A stretch of 64,000 nucleotides of DNA from Bacteroidota bacterium (lineage in GTDB: Bacteria; Bacteroidota; Bacteroidia; Cytophagales; Cyclobacteriaceae): assembly GCA_023428695.1 (NCBI GenBank), contig JAEYWY010000034.1, positions 124,001-188,000 on the forward strand. Reading direction: 5' to 3'. This document shows, one piece after another, positions 9,135 to 18,027 of the stretch. How positions within the stretch are numbered: the first letter of the stretch is position 1; every line of letters starts with the position of its first letter. The notes under the pieces were generated by a model that was given only the letters and a program-made list of their open reading frames with translations, was not told where the DNA came from and did not search any database. The position numbers were made by a program, and so were the translations under genes.

Positions 9135-11558
9135 CTACTCAGTTCGCAGTGTGCTTGCCGGATTCAATCTTGCGGCTTTCATTGTTTGAAAGCCGACAGA
9201 GAGGAAGGCGATCACGACGACAACGGTACCAGAAATGACGAACACCACAGGATTGATAGCGATCCGGTAAGGAAAGTTTTGCAACCATTCACTCATAATG
9301 TACCATGCCAGTGGCCACGCAATTACATTGGCGATGAGTACCAACGTTACGAAGCCTCTGGATAGCAATAATACCACTTCCGAAGATGTTGAACCCAATG
9401 CTTTACGAATACCAATTTCCTTGGTGCGTTGGATTGTCATGTATGAGGCGAGTCCAAACAATCCCATACAGGCGACAAAGATGGCCAGAGCGGTAAACAC
9501 GCTGAAAAGATTCCCAAAACGTTTGTCACTTTCGTATTGCCTGTTAAAGAACTGATCGAGAAAAAAATAATCCATAGGGTTGCCCGGGAAGTGGGTCGCC
9601 CAGACTTGTTCAATTTGTCCAAGTATCTGCTGATGGTTGTTGCCTTCGAGCTTCAGTGAAATGAAACGTGCAAAATTCGGAGTAAACCGGTAAACAAGTG
9701 GTGTGACTTGTTCCTTTAAGCTCATCTGGTGATAATTCGCGATTACACCGATGATTTCCATCGTATCCCGGCCTAGTATCACCCTCTCGCCAATAGCGCC
9801 ATCGGGATCACGAAAATCCAACGCCTCTGACATAGCACGATTCAAGATGACATTCTTATCTCTCACTGTGTTGACGTCAAAATTCCTTCCGGCGATAATC
9901 TGCAGGTGAAACGCATCCACGTAGTCTTGGTCCATTCCAACAATGTATCCTGAAATATTGGTATTGGCATCGGCATTAAGCTTACGTATTCCATTCGCCC
10001 AAAAAATTTCATCACCCGGTACATTTGAAGACCCCGTAACACTCTTTACTCCGGGTACCTGTAATGCGTCTGCTTTCATACCTTCCAGCGATTGCCTGAA
10101 CAAGGAATCCACAACCACGCCCGGCCCTTTTATCACCAATGTCTGATTGATGTCAACACCCAGATCCTGGCTGCGCATAAATCGTAATTGTTGGTACACA
10201 ATCACGCTGCCGGTGATTAACACGACCGAAGCAACAAACTGAAACACGACCAGGCTCCTGCGAAGAAAATTTCCCTGGCGACTACGCATCACTTTGCCCT
10301 TAAGTACACTCACAGGTTTGAAACCCGAAAGGACAATAGCAGGATAGAAGCCCGCCAATATTGTTCCCGCCAGAAATAGCGTTGAAACCAATAGCCAGAA
10401 ATCGCCCTCCAATAGATAACGAAGCGGAATGTCCCGTCCTGATAAATTTGCGAACGCTGGCCACAAAACCCACACGGCCAGAACGGAGAACAGTGCAGCA
10501 AAGAAGTTTAACAAAAAGGCTTCACTCAAAAACTGTTTCATCAGTTGATTTTTCTCTGCGCCCATTACTTTACGTACTCCCACTTCATTGGCGCGTTCAA
10601 AAGATTTAGCCGTTGCCAGGTTGATGTAATTCACCCATGCTATGATCAAAATAAAAAATGCAATTGCAGATAACGCATAAACGCTATCGCGGTCCCCGCG
10701 CTCATCTGGCTGACTTTCCTGCAACAATACGGGGCCCAGATGAATATCCAGCAATGGTTGAAGCCAAAACTCCTGTTTCCCACTGTATCTGTTCCAATCT
10801 TCCGCACGATCCTTTGCAAGCCAGGCATCAAACTTTGATTGCAATAACTTGTAGTCCGTTCCCGGTTGCAGCAAGACGTAGGTGTTGAAATCATACCAGC
10901 CCCATGACGTCTCGCAGTTGTTCCCTGCTTCGCGCCTCAGAGTGGCGTAAGAAAATACAAAATCAAACTTGATATGGGAATTCTCCGGCAGGTTTTCATA
11001 AATCCCGGTGACCTCGAACTTGCGGGTGCCATCCCAGGAAATAGTCTTGCCAATTGGGTCCTCATCGGCAAAGTAGCGCCTGGCAGCTTTTTCGCTCAGT
11101 ACAACTTTGTCGGGCCCGGTAAGCGCTTGAACCTTATCACCACGTAATAATTTGAGATCGAAAACTTCAAACACTGAGGAGTCTGCAATCTGCATTTTCT
11201 CCTCACGAAAGGAAATCACCCCGCGTATTGGGCTATCATAACTGGCGATTCCACTGACAGGGAACAGGCGGGTAAAACGAAGTACTTCCGGGAAATTGTC
11301 CTTAAGTGCTGGGCCAACAGCAGGCACCGCCGCCGCACATTCAAAACGCAACTTACCATTTTGCCATTGGTTGTAATTTACCCTGTATATATCGTTCGCC
11401 TTACTGTGGAAAGTATCATAGCTGCGCTCATATTTTACGTATTGGAGGATGAGTAGACTGGCTACCATTCCGAGGCTCAGTCCAATCCAATTCAGAAACG
11501 TGAACGATCTGTGTTTCAGAAAACTTCTGATCGCGATAGTAAGGTAGTTCCTTATCAT
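9135..11558 (-). CDS. ABC transporter permease, MacB/FtsX type (second copy)
   Basis: An 807-residue paralogue of the permease at 6416-8833. It has the same architecture: an N-terminal RNYLTIAIRSFLKHRSFTFLNWIGLSLG helix, a MacB-PCD periplasmic domain, an FtsX core (SFERANEVGVRKVMGAEKNQLMKQF), a second periplasmic domain and a last core (RTKEIGIRKALGSTSSEVVLLLSRGF). The two clearly differ in sequence, so they are not a recent duplication. They may form a heterodimer, but the 301-base gap and the repeat in it leave open that they were brought together by integration. No ATPase is adjacent. Confidence 0.88.
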   Translation of the reverse strand: MIRNYLTIAIRSFLKHRSFTFLNWIGLSLGMVASLLILQYVKYERSYDTFHSKANDIYRVNYNQWQNGKLRFECAAAVPAVGPALKDNFPEVLRFTRLFPVSGIASYDSPIRGVISFREEKMQIADSSVFEVFDLKLLRGDKVQALTGPDKVVLSEKAARRYFADEDPIGKTISWDGTRKFEVTGIYENLPENSHIKFDFVFSYATLRREAGNNCETSWGWYDFNTYVLLQPGTDYKLLQSKFDAWLAKDRAEDWNRYSGKQEFWLQPLLDIHLGPVLLQESQPDERGDRDSVYALSAIAFFILIIAWVNYINLATAKSFERANEVGVRKVMGAEKNQLMKQFLSEAFLLNFFAALFSVLAVWVLWPAFANLSGRDIPLRYLLEGDFWLLVSTLFLAGTILAGFYPAIVLSGFKPVSVLKGKVMRSRQGNFLRRSLVVFQFVASVVLITGSVIVYQQLRFMRSQDLGVDINQTLVIKGPGVVVDSLFRQSLEGMKADALQVPGVKSVTGSSNVPGDEIFWANGIRKLNADANTNISGYIVGMDQDYVDAFHLQIIAGRNFDVNTVRDKNVILNRAMSEALDFRDPDGAIGERVILGRDTMEIIGVIANYHQMSLKEQVTPLVYRFTPNFARFISLKLEGNNHQQILGQIEQVWATHFPGNPMDYFFLDQFFNRQYESDKRFGNLFSVFTALAIFVACMGLFGLASYMTIQRTKEIGIRKALGSTSSEVVLLLSRGFVTLVLIANVIAWPLAWYIMSEWLQNFPYRIAINPVVFVISGTVVVVIAFLSVGFQTMKAARLNPASTLRTE

Positions 11559-11901
11559 GGTGAGTGACTTTACATGTAATTTAATTGAAAACTCCGGACA
11601 ATAGTTACATCGTCCGTGACAATTACACTAGTATGCGCTCCGGCCATACCTGTTTCGCCTGGATGCACGACTTCGTGTACGGGAAAAATAAGAAATTGTT
11701 CTTTCGGTATCGGGTAAGCCCGTTGTGATCGGCAGCGGGAACCAACATCGGCGTCACGTAGAAAGTGGTATACAATGTAACCGTCAACTAATTCCACAAG
11801 GTTCTATTTGATTGTGCTGGTTTTCCACTTCAATGCTGTATATTCATTCAATGCCCGGAGAACCGGGGATTAACACTGAAGTTTGACTAACCCATAGCTC
11901 C
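11559..11901. other. Gene-free stretch before the citrate-transporter remnant
   Basis: These 343 bases have short open frames on both strands, none with recognisable protein. The stretch near 11702-11722 contains TCGGTATCGGG, faintly like the mnmE-end core in the opposite orientation, but without the second motif. I see nothing else in it. Confidence 0.5.
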
Positions 11902-12342
11902 GTGCTGGCACTTCTTGGCTTTGCTACAATTGCTCTTTTTCTGGTTCTTATTCTTACGAAACGGCTTTCCGTAATCACCGCATTGGTTTTAGTTCCCCTG
12001 GTACTCGGGCTACTGGCCGGATTCAATCCACAACAGCTTGGTGAAATGATGTTGAGTGGGATTAAACAGGTTGCGCCAACGGGAATCATGCTCGTCTTTG
12101 CGGTACTGTATTTTGCGGTCATGCTCGATGCGGGATTGTTTGATCCCATAGTGGCTGTTATTATCCGCGTGGTGAAAGGCGATCCGCTCAAAGTGGTGAT
12201 GGGCACGGCTAGCTTCCAAATATTTCGTCGCTTTTGTTTGTTTGTTTGTCATGATGCCTTAATGGGTGGCGTAACTACATCACTTGCCATGGATACTCAT
12301 GGCAAAACATTGAGTTATGCATTGCTGGAGATGGAGGTGTGA
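11902..12342 (+). pseudogene. Truncated citrate transporter (CitMHS family) remnant
   Basis: From a GTG start, residues 1 to about 102 read as the N-terminus of a CitMHS citrate-metal symporter: LALLGFATIALFLVLILTK, ALVLVPLVLGLLAGF, GIMLVFAVLYFAVMLDAGLFDP, GDPLKVVMGTA. After MGTA (about 12208) the family sequence stops abruptly and unrelated residues follow (SFQIFRRFCLFVCHD...), closing at 12342. Intact members have over 400 residues with many more helices, so this cannot be functional. A deletion or rearrangement joint at about 12208 is the simplest reading. Confidence 0.75.
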
Positions 12343-12441
12343 AGTCGGAGATTGAGGTTATTTCCTTGAACGTTGGACCAAATGAAAAATAGAAAAAATA
12401 AATTCGCTTTACGTATCTTGTTAAGACTAGATATCCAGATT

Positions 12442-14211
12442 ATGAAAAACAGGCTAGCAATTATTCTCTTACTTTTTTTTGGCCGGGCGATCGCACAGTC
12501 AACCCCTGAAGTGTATCCCTTGGATTCTGCTTCAGTGGAACAGGCTGGAGTTCCGAAGGGTGAAATTTTAAAGTTTACTTTTGCGGACTCCAGAATATTT
12601 CCTGGTACCACCCGCGAGATCAGTATCTATATACCAGCGCAGTATAAAGCCGATAAACCGGCTTGTGTTTACGTTAACCAGGATGGTGTGCAGTGGAACG
12701 CGCCTACGGTTTTTGACAATCTTATTGCGCGTCGCGAAATGCCTGTTACTATTGGTGTATTTATTTCTCCTGGTAAGGTCCTGGCGGAAGACGAGAATGC
12801 TATTGATCGTTTCAACAGAAGCTTTGAGTATGACGGGCTGGGAGACAGGTATGCCCGATTTCTGTTAGATGAGATTTTTCCCTTCGTAAACCGCTGTAAA
12901 ACGACCGATGGCAGGATGATAAAACTTTCAGATGACGGTAACGACCGTGCGATTGGCGGATCCAGTAGCGGAGCGGTCTGTGCTTTCACTGCGGCCTGGG
13001 AGATGCCGGAAGAGTTTCCACGCGTGTTTAGTGCCATCGGTACGTATGTCGGACTGCGGGGGGCAGACCGTTATGATATCTTGGTTAGAAAATATGAACC
13101 CAAGCCTTTCCGCATTTTCTTGCAGGATGGTTCCGGTGATCTCGACATATACGCGGGAGACTGGTGGAAAGCAAACGAATCGATGGAGCGCGCTTTAACC
13201 TTTGCAGGATATGATGTCAATCACGTATGGGGTACCGGCGGGCATAACAACGTTCATGGTTCGGCGGTTTTTCCACAAGCTATGCGCTGGCTCTGGAGAG
13301 ACTATCCTGATCCGATCAAAGCAGGACAAAGCAAGAATCAGTTTTTGAAAGATATATTGCTGGAAAATAACGGATGGGAGCTGGTTGGTGAAAATTATGG
13401 ATTCACAGAGGGCATAGCATCGAATCCAAAGGGAGAGGTGTTTTTTCAGGACATCCCCAATGCGAAAACCTATAAGATAAGAGCTGACGGCAAGCCGGAA
13501 TTATATATCAGTGATTCGAAAAAGGCAAGTGGAACAACATTTTCTAATGCAGGTGACATGATCACAGCAACGGGGGGATGGTCAGACCCGCCAACGAAAC
13601 AAGTTCATCTGTATAAAAACTCCAAAACATATTCCGTCGTGGCTGATGGCATGCCTGGTAATGATGTCGCCATTTCATTCAATGGGAATATATATGTCAC
13701 TTCGCCAGATGGGCGGGAGCGGCCCAGTAAGTTGTATTTAATTAAACCCAATGGTGAGAAGAGTATAGTAGACGAAGGGTTAAAGTTTGCGAACGGCTTA
13801 TGTTTCTCGCCCGATCAGCGTCAGCTTTACGTCACCGAGTCTGCTTCGCATTGGGTGTGGGTTTACAAGATACAATCAGATGGTACGTTGACGCACAAGC
13901 AAAAGTATGGATGGTTGCACGTGCGCGATATAGATGAAAATGCGTGGGCCGATGGATTGAAATGCGACAGAGATGGAAGGATCTATGTGACTACACCCAG
14001 TGGAATTCAGGTGATGGATCAACTCGGGCGGGTGAACGCTATCATACCTGTGCCGAAAACAAAAGGACAGGTTTCAAATCTTTGTTTTGGAGGTCCCGAT
14101 TTTGATATTTTATACATCACATGTCAGGACAAAGTGTTTAAAAGAAAGTTGAAAGTGAAAGGTGCCAACAATTTCGATAAGCCTGTGAAGCCAAATAATC
14201 CGAAACTGTAG
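12442..14211 (+). CDS. Exported esterase fused to an SMP-30/gluconolactonase propeller
   Basis: A 589-residue protein from ATG 12442, chosen because it gives the signal peptide MKNRLAIILLLFFGRAIAQ; the frame is open 23 codons further upstream. Residues about 45-290 are a PF00756 esterase: VYVNQDGVQWN, then GGSSSGAVCAF with Ser175 as nucleophile, and GTGGHNNVHG carrying the candidate histidine. Residues about 315-580 are an SMP-30-like propeller (GFTEGIASNPKGEVFFQDIPNAKTYKI, GNDVAISFNGNIYV, FANGLCFSPDQRQLYVTES, WADGLKCDRDGRIYVTT). Two hydrolases in one chain suggest one exported protein removing an ester and opening a lactone or similar bond. The substrate is unknown. The stop codon is 27 bases from repeat C. 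Confidence 0.85.
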   Translation: MKNRLAIILLLFFGRAIAQSTPEVYPLDSASVEQAGVPKGEILKFTFADSRIFPGTTREISIYIPAQYKADKPACVYVNQDGVQWNAPTVFDNLIARREMPVTIGVFISPGKVLAEDENAIDRFNRSFEYDGLGDRYARFLLDEIFPFVNRCKTTDGRMIKLSDDGNDRAIGGSSSGAVCAFTAAWEMPEEFPRVFSAIGTYVGLRGADRYDILVRKYEPKPFRIFLQDGSGDLDIYAGDWWKANESMERALTFAGYDVNHVWGTGGHNNVHGSAVFPQAMRWLWRDYPDPIKAGQSKNQFLKDILLENNGWELVGENYGFTEGIASNPKGEVFFQDIPNAKTYKIRADGKPELYISDSKKASGTTFSNAGDMITATGGWSDPPTKQVHLYKNSKTYSVVADGMPGNDVAISFNGNIYVTSPDGRERPSKLYLIKPNGEKSIVDEGLKFANGLCFSPDQRQLYVTESASHWVWVYKIQSDGTLTHKQKYGWLHVRDIDENAWADGLKCDRDGRIYVTTPSGIQVMDQLGRVNAIIPVPKTKGQVSNLCFGGPDFDILYITCQDKVFKRKLKVKGANNFDKPVKPNNPKL

Positions 14212-14238
14212 CCTTGTTTTTGATCCGGATAAAACAGG

Positions 14239-14287
14239 CTACTTCCCGATACAATATGTGAACTTCGTTATTAGTCAGTGTGTTAAC
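14239..14287 (-). repeat. Attachment-site-like repeat C
   Basis: Plus-strand core CTACTTCCCGATACAATATG. Its minus-strand reading is Tyr-Cys-Ile-Gly-Lys-stop. The second motif GTCAGTGTGTTAAC starts 35 bases after the core start, as in copy B. On the low-coordinate side an imperfect inverted arm (TTTTTGATCCGGAT, about 14217-14230) completes a 41-base two-arm arrangement, also seen at B and at mnmE. This resembles the target of a tyrosine recombinase. Confidence 0.65.
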
Positions 14288-14384
14288 TGACTCGGGTAAC
14301 AAAATGGAGACAAGAATTACCTGACCATCACGCAACAACTCTAAAAAAACCTAAATAAGTTTTTGAGCTTCTGTTGCTTTGAGG

Positions 14385-14414
14385 CAAAGGTGGCGAGGTC
14401 ATTCAGGCAATCAA
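14385..14414 (-). promoter_or_regulatory. Bacteroidota-type promoter reading toward repeat C
   Basis: On the minus strand TTG is followed by 19 bases and then CACCTTTG, close to the TTG-N19/21-TAnnTTTG pattern of the Bacteroidota primary sigma factor. Its transcript would run through repeat C, away from the minus-strand gene that ends at 14449. Repeat B has a matching promoter at the same distance. Not supported by any experiment. Confidence 0.45.
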
Positions 14415-14448
14415 AGTGATTTCCGTTTCAAGTAGAAGGAGTGAGTTT

Positions 14449-15177
14449 TCACTGCGGCTTTGACCCTAGCAGAATTGGATTAACATCAATGAACCGCAAA
14501 GATTCCACCATCGATTTTGCCTCGTCTTTATATTGTAGGTAATGAGGTGTGGTTATGTGTTTATTGTATGCATCCATGTTCTGGTAAACTTCAAGAATTG
14601 AAACGCGTGTTAGAGACTCTTTCTCTGCAACTGCGTACATGACCAGAACGCCCGGCTCTTTTTTTATACCGGGTAGCATTACACGGTTTCCCAGTGTATT
14701 GAAAGTTTCGACAAAAGTCGAGTCCAATTCGATCTTTATCAGACGAACGTAAAGATCTTCTGACCGCGCATTAGAAATCTCACCTTTACGATGATAGAAG
14801 ATCGGCTGCATCTGGATTAGATCAAGGTGCTTTACCATTTGCAGCGTTCCCTGCTTGTACTTTCGAAAATGTGGTGTTGTAAGATGAGATTTATACTGAC
14901 TTGAGTCCGCATAAGTTTCAAACAGCGTAACATGTTGCGGGCTATTCTTCTCTGCAACACCGTAAAGTGTGATGACTCCTGGCTCCAGCCTGATCGAAGC
15001 TTTGATTTCTTCTTCTAAGTATTCATTGTAAGAATCGATTTGCAGACTGTCGATCTCAATCACAGCGAGCCTAACGAGTTGGTTCCTGTGTTCTGCCGGA
15101 TCAGTTTTTCCGGAGCACATTACCAGACATACGACTGAAACCAGATAAAAAGCAAGAATGAAACGGTCTGCAGCCAT
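14449..15177 (-). CDS. Exported protein with two antibiotic-biosynthesis-monooxygenase-like domains
   Basis: A 242-residue protein with an N-terminal signal ending at a cysteine (VVCLVMCSG), so probably a lipoprotein. Two tandem copies of a dimeric alpha/beta-barrel (ABM/YgiN-type) domain lie near residues 35-130 and 140-235. The repeats are obvious: RLAVIEIDSLQIDSYN against RLIKIELDSTFVETFN, GVITLYGVAEKNSPQHVTLFE against GVLVMYAVAEKESLTRVSILE, HLTTPHFRKYK against HITTPHYLQYK. Single-domain relatives oxidise quinols or degrade small aromatics as dimers. Here one chain supplies both halves. It closes a cluster of exported redox enzymes and is 39 bases from the molybdenum hydroxylase gene. Confidence 0.8.
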   Translation of the reverse strand: MAADRFILAFYLVSVVCLVMCSGKTDPAEHRNQLVRLAVIEIDSLQIDSYNEYLEEEIKASIRLEPGVITLYGVAEKNSPQHVTLFETYADSSQYKSHLTTPHFRKYKQGTLQMVKHLDLIQMQPIFYHRKGEISNARSEDLYVRLIKIELDSTFVETFNTLGNRVMLPGIKKEPGVLVMYAVAEKESLTRVSILEVYQNMDAYNKHITTPHYLQYKDEAKSMVESLRFIDVNPILLGSKPQ

Positions 15178-15216
15178 ATATATTTTTTTGCTGATTTGAC
15201 TTTTTAAGCCGCTTCA

Positions 15217-17478
15217 TCACATCCGTTGAGGACTAATTTCGATGTATTTTGTGAATGGTTGATCATAGTAACGTTTACCAGTCGCTTTGTACAATGCATT
15301 AGCAACAGCAGCAAAGACAGGAGGGAAGAGAGGTTCACCAAGTCCGGTGGGCTCTTCTTCATTTTTAACAAAGTGAACTTCAACTTTCTTCGGTGATTCC
15401 TTTTGTCGAATCATTTTGTATTGATGGAAATTATTCTTTTCAGGAACGCCATCCTTAAATGTGAGTTCTCCATACAAGGCGTTTCCGATACCATCGATGA
15501 TTCCACCTTCGCCCATGTTCTTAGCTGCATCCGGGTTCACCACGATCCCACAGTCAACTGCAGCGATGACATTTTCTATTACCGGGGTAGTGCCATTGAG
15601 TTTCAGATCAACAACTTCAGCAACGTACGTGTTATGACAGAAGTAAGCCGCGACCCCACGACTGACATTTGCTGGTGGCTGCGACCAGTTTGATTTCTCG
15701 CGGACGAGTTTCAAGACTCCGGCATAACGGTCAGGATCGTAGTCGTTATCTTTTCCAACCGGATTAGTCTTCGACCGTTCCAGTAATTCTAATCTGAATT
15801 CAATTGGATCTTTGCCTGCAAGCTCAGCAAGTTCATCCAGGAAAGATTGTTCTGCAGCCGCGTTAAAATTAGAACGTGGCGCACGGAAAGCTCCAATTGT
15901 GATGTTCGATGGAATAGCCCATCCTTCTGCAAGGTAGTTGTCAACTGCTCCGGCAGGGAAGCGGTTTGCGTGAATCGGATGTTCTGGTATTCCACCACCT
16001 TTCACATGAAAGGCAATCAGGTTGTTGTCCTTATCAAGTGCGGCTCTGTACGTGGCCGTGTATGCAGGACGGTAAATACCATATGTCATGTCGTCTTCAC
16101 GAGTGTAAACCAGTTTAACCGGTGCTTTGATCGTTTGCGAGATCACAGCAGCTTCGACAAGGTGATGACCGTATGCTCTCACGCCAAAGCCACCGCCCAT
16201 TCGCGCAAGCCTGATGTGGATTTTTTCTTTTGGTAGCCCCAGTCGCGCTGCGAGCGTGTCGGTGATGAAACCCGGTGCCTGAATCGGACCGTAAAGTTCG
16301 GCTTTATCCGCTGTTACATTCGCAAAACAATTTGCGGGTTCCATTGTATTGTGGGCGAGATGCGGAGCAGTGTATTTGCGCTCCAGCACTTTTGCTGCAT
16401 TTTTGAAAGCAGCTTCCGGATTTCCGTCTTTACGGAGGATATCTGCCTTTCCCTTCGAAGCCTTTTCCATTTGTGCCCGATGACTTTCAGTACTCTCCAA
16501 TCCTTTCGGCATGACGGCTGTTACTTTTCCGCGTCCCCATTGCTGCATGGTCACCGTGTATTCGGGCATTGGTTCAAACTCTACCTTCAACGCTTTCTTC
16601 GCGTTCATCACTTCCCAGGTGGTATTGCCAACAATGACGCCAAGCTCAAGAAAACTTGTGGTATCAAAACCATTTCGTTCATAATCTTCTGTGAGTGTCT
16701 TGATCGTGAAAGCATCCTTTATCCCCGGCATCGACTTTACCGAAGAAGCATCAAGTGATTTGATCATCATACCGAAGGGTGGATGGACAATCATCGCGAT
16801 CAACATTCCCTCTTCCGTATAGTCAATTCCGAAAAGCGGTTTTCCGGTCACAATATCCTTACCGTCAACATTCTTCTTAGAGTTTCCAATGATCTTGAAA
16901 TCCTTTATGGCCTTCGTGGTTACGTCGGCAGGTACAGGCATGGTTGCAGCAAGTGACGCCATTTCACCGTAACCCGCTTTCTTTCCTGTTGCTTTATGAT
17001 GAAGTACACCATTTTCCGTCGTGATTTCTTTAGCCGGAACATTCCAATGCTTCGCTGATGCATCGACAAGCATTTGACGTGCAGTCGCACCTGCAGTACG
17101 AAGCGGCTTCCAGCCCTGCCGGATGCCCTGGCTGCCACCGGTGAATTGCCTGTCGAATCGTTCCGGAAAAAAGTCTGCCTGCTGGACAACGACGTTTTTC
17201 CAATCCACATCAAGCTCATCGGCAAGGATCATCGGCATTGACGTCTTAACATTGGAACCAAACTCAGGATTAGGAGACATTAGTGTAACTACTCCATTGT
17301 TTCCGATCTTGATGTAATTATTAAGTTCAAACCATTCCTCCGGCATCGCCAGCAGTTCTTCATCTTTCGTTTTGCATCCTGCGAGCCAGCTAAAGCTCAA
17401 CATCATTCCGCCTCCGGCCAATGCTGAGACTTTCAGGAAATTTCTTCTATTGATTGCCTTGTTTGTATTTGCAGTCAT
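15217..17478 (-). CDS. Molybdenum hydroxylase large subunit, isoquinoline-oxidoreductase/aldehyde-dehydrogenase type
   Basis: A 753-residue protein with a twin-arginine signal (RRNFLKVSALAGGG, Arg11-Arg12) and then a cysteine (LAGCK). It matches the xanthine-dehydrogenase-family molybdopterin-cytosine-dinucleotide subunit of the IorB/AldH kind, with MVHPPFG near 230, ARMGGGFGVRAYGHH near 430 and GAFRAPRSNFNAAAEQSFLDELA near 530. The conserved active-site Glu715 lies in GLGEPLFPPV. Family members hydroxylate N-heterocycles or oxidise aldehydes. The gene follows its [2Fe-2S] partner by 12 bases. Tat export of the folded pair is expected, with the small subunit carried along because it has no signal of its own. 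Substrate unknown. Confidence 0.88.
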   Translation of the reverse strand: MTANTNKAINRRNFLKVSALAGGGMMLSFSWLAGCKTKDEELLAMPEEWFELNNYIKIGNNGVVTLMSPNPEFGSNVKTSMPMILADELDVDWKNVVVQQADFFPERFDRQFTGGSQGIRQGWKPLRTAGATARQMLVDASAKHWNVPAKEITTENGVLHHKATGKKAGYGEMASLAATMPVPADVTTKAIKDFKIIGNSKKNVDGKDIVTGKPLFGIDYTEEGMLIAMIVHPPFGMMIKSLDASSVKSMPGIKDAFTIKTLTEDYERNGFDTTSFLELGVIVGNTTWEVMNAKKALKVEFEPMPEYTVTMQQWGRGKVTAVMPKGLESTESHRAQMEKASKGKADILRKDGNPEAAFKNAAKVLERKYTAPHLAHNTMEPANCFANVTADKAELYGPIQAPGFITDTLAARLGLPKEKIHIRLARMGGGFGVRAYGHHLVEAAVISQTIKAPVKLVYTREDDMTYGIYRPAYTATYRAALDKDNNLIAFHVKGGGIPEHPIHANRFPAGAVDNYLAEGWAIPSNITIGAFRAPRSNFNAAAEQSFLDELAELAGKDPIEFRLELLERSKTNPVGKDNDYDPDRYAGVLKLVREKSNWSQPPANVSRGVAAYFCHNTYVAEVVDLKLNGTTPVIENVIAAVDCGIVVNPDAAKNMGEGGIIDGIGNALYGELTFKDGVPEKNNFHQYKMIRQKESPKKVEVHFVKNEEEPTGLGEPLFPPVFAAVANALYKATGKRYYDQPFTKYIEISPQRM

Positions 17479-17490
17479 GACGTTCTGGGT

Positions 17491-17949
17491 TTATGCGTTT
17501 GATGCGGCAGTTTTGATGGCAGCTTTAATGCGAAGGTAGGTAGCGCACCTGCAAATGTTTCCGTTCATAGTGTTTTCAATCTCTTCCTCACTTGGATTTG
17601 CATTGCTTTTCAATAACGCAGCGGCACTCATAATCTGTCCAGCCTGGCAATACCCACACTGTGCAACGTCATGTTCAAGCCACGCTTTTTGGACTGGATG
17701 ATCACCATCTTCAGAAAGCCCTTCGATGGTAACGATCTCTTTATTTTCAACGGATGAAACAGGCAGAATGCATGAGCGTGTCGCATTACCATCCACGTGA
17801 ATAGTACACGTACCGCATTGAGCGATACCGCATCCGAACTTTGTTCCCACAAGATTTAAATGGTCCCGTAGTACCCACAGCACAGGCGTTTTTGGATCTA
17901 CGTCCACTGTGCGTTTTTTCCCGTTGACATTAAGGTTGATTGTTGCCAT
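17491..17949 (-). CDS. [2Fe-2S] small subunit of the molybdenum hydroxylase
   Basis: A 152-residue protein with the two expected clusters. The plant-ferredoxin-type N-terminal domain has Cys40, Cys45, Cys48 and Cys60 (CGIAQCGTC then C). The helical C-terminal domain has Cys98, Cys101, Cys133 and Cys135 (CGYCQAGQ and CRC). This is the electron-transfer subunit of IorA/CoxS type and full length for the family. It lacks a signal peptide, so co-export with the Tat-bearing large subunit is inferred. It is the first gene of the pair, and a duplicated 21-base sequence lies immediately upstream. Confidence 0.92.
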   Translation of the reverse strand: MATINLNVNGKKRTVDVDPKTPVLWVLRDHLNLVGTKFGCGIAQCGTCTIHVDGNATRSCILPVSSVENKEIVTIEGLSEDGDHPVQKAWLEHDVAQCGYCQAGQIMSAAALLKSNANPSEEEIENTMNGNICRCATYLRIKAAIKTAASNA

Positions 17950-17966
17950 TGATGTAAGTTTTTATT

Positions 17967-18008
17967 CCAGGATATATCCAATTTACACCAGGATATATCC
18001 AATTTACA
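17967..18008 (-). repeat. Perfect 21-base tandem duplication, candidate regulator site
   Basis: Two identical 21-base units (17967-17987 and 17988-18008), each containing the perfect palindrome GGATATATCC followed by AATTTACA. They lie 18-59 bases upstream of the [2Fe-2S] subunit start. Copies on the same helix face two turns apart match the I1-I2 arrangement used by AraC-type activators, and an AraC-family gene heads the cluster. Function is inferred. Confidence 0.6.
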
Positions 18009-18027
18009 AACTTGTTTATTCAATTTG

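Noticed and set aside
11702..11722. TCGGTATCGGG resembling the mnmE-end core in reverse orientation
   Set aside because: No second motif at the 35-base distance and no matching inverted arm, so it is not counted as a fifth copy.
11570..11797. Minus-strand open frame of 75 codons upstream of the ABC permease
   Set aside because: No recognisable motif or signal; probably chance in a gene-free stretch.
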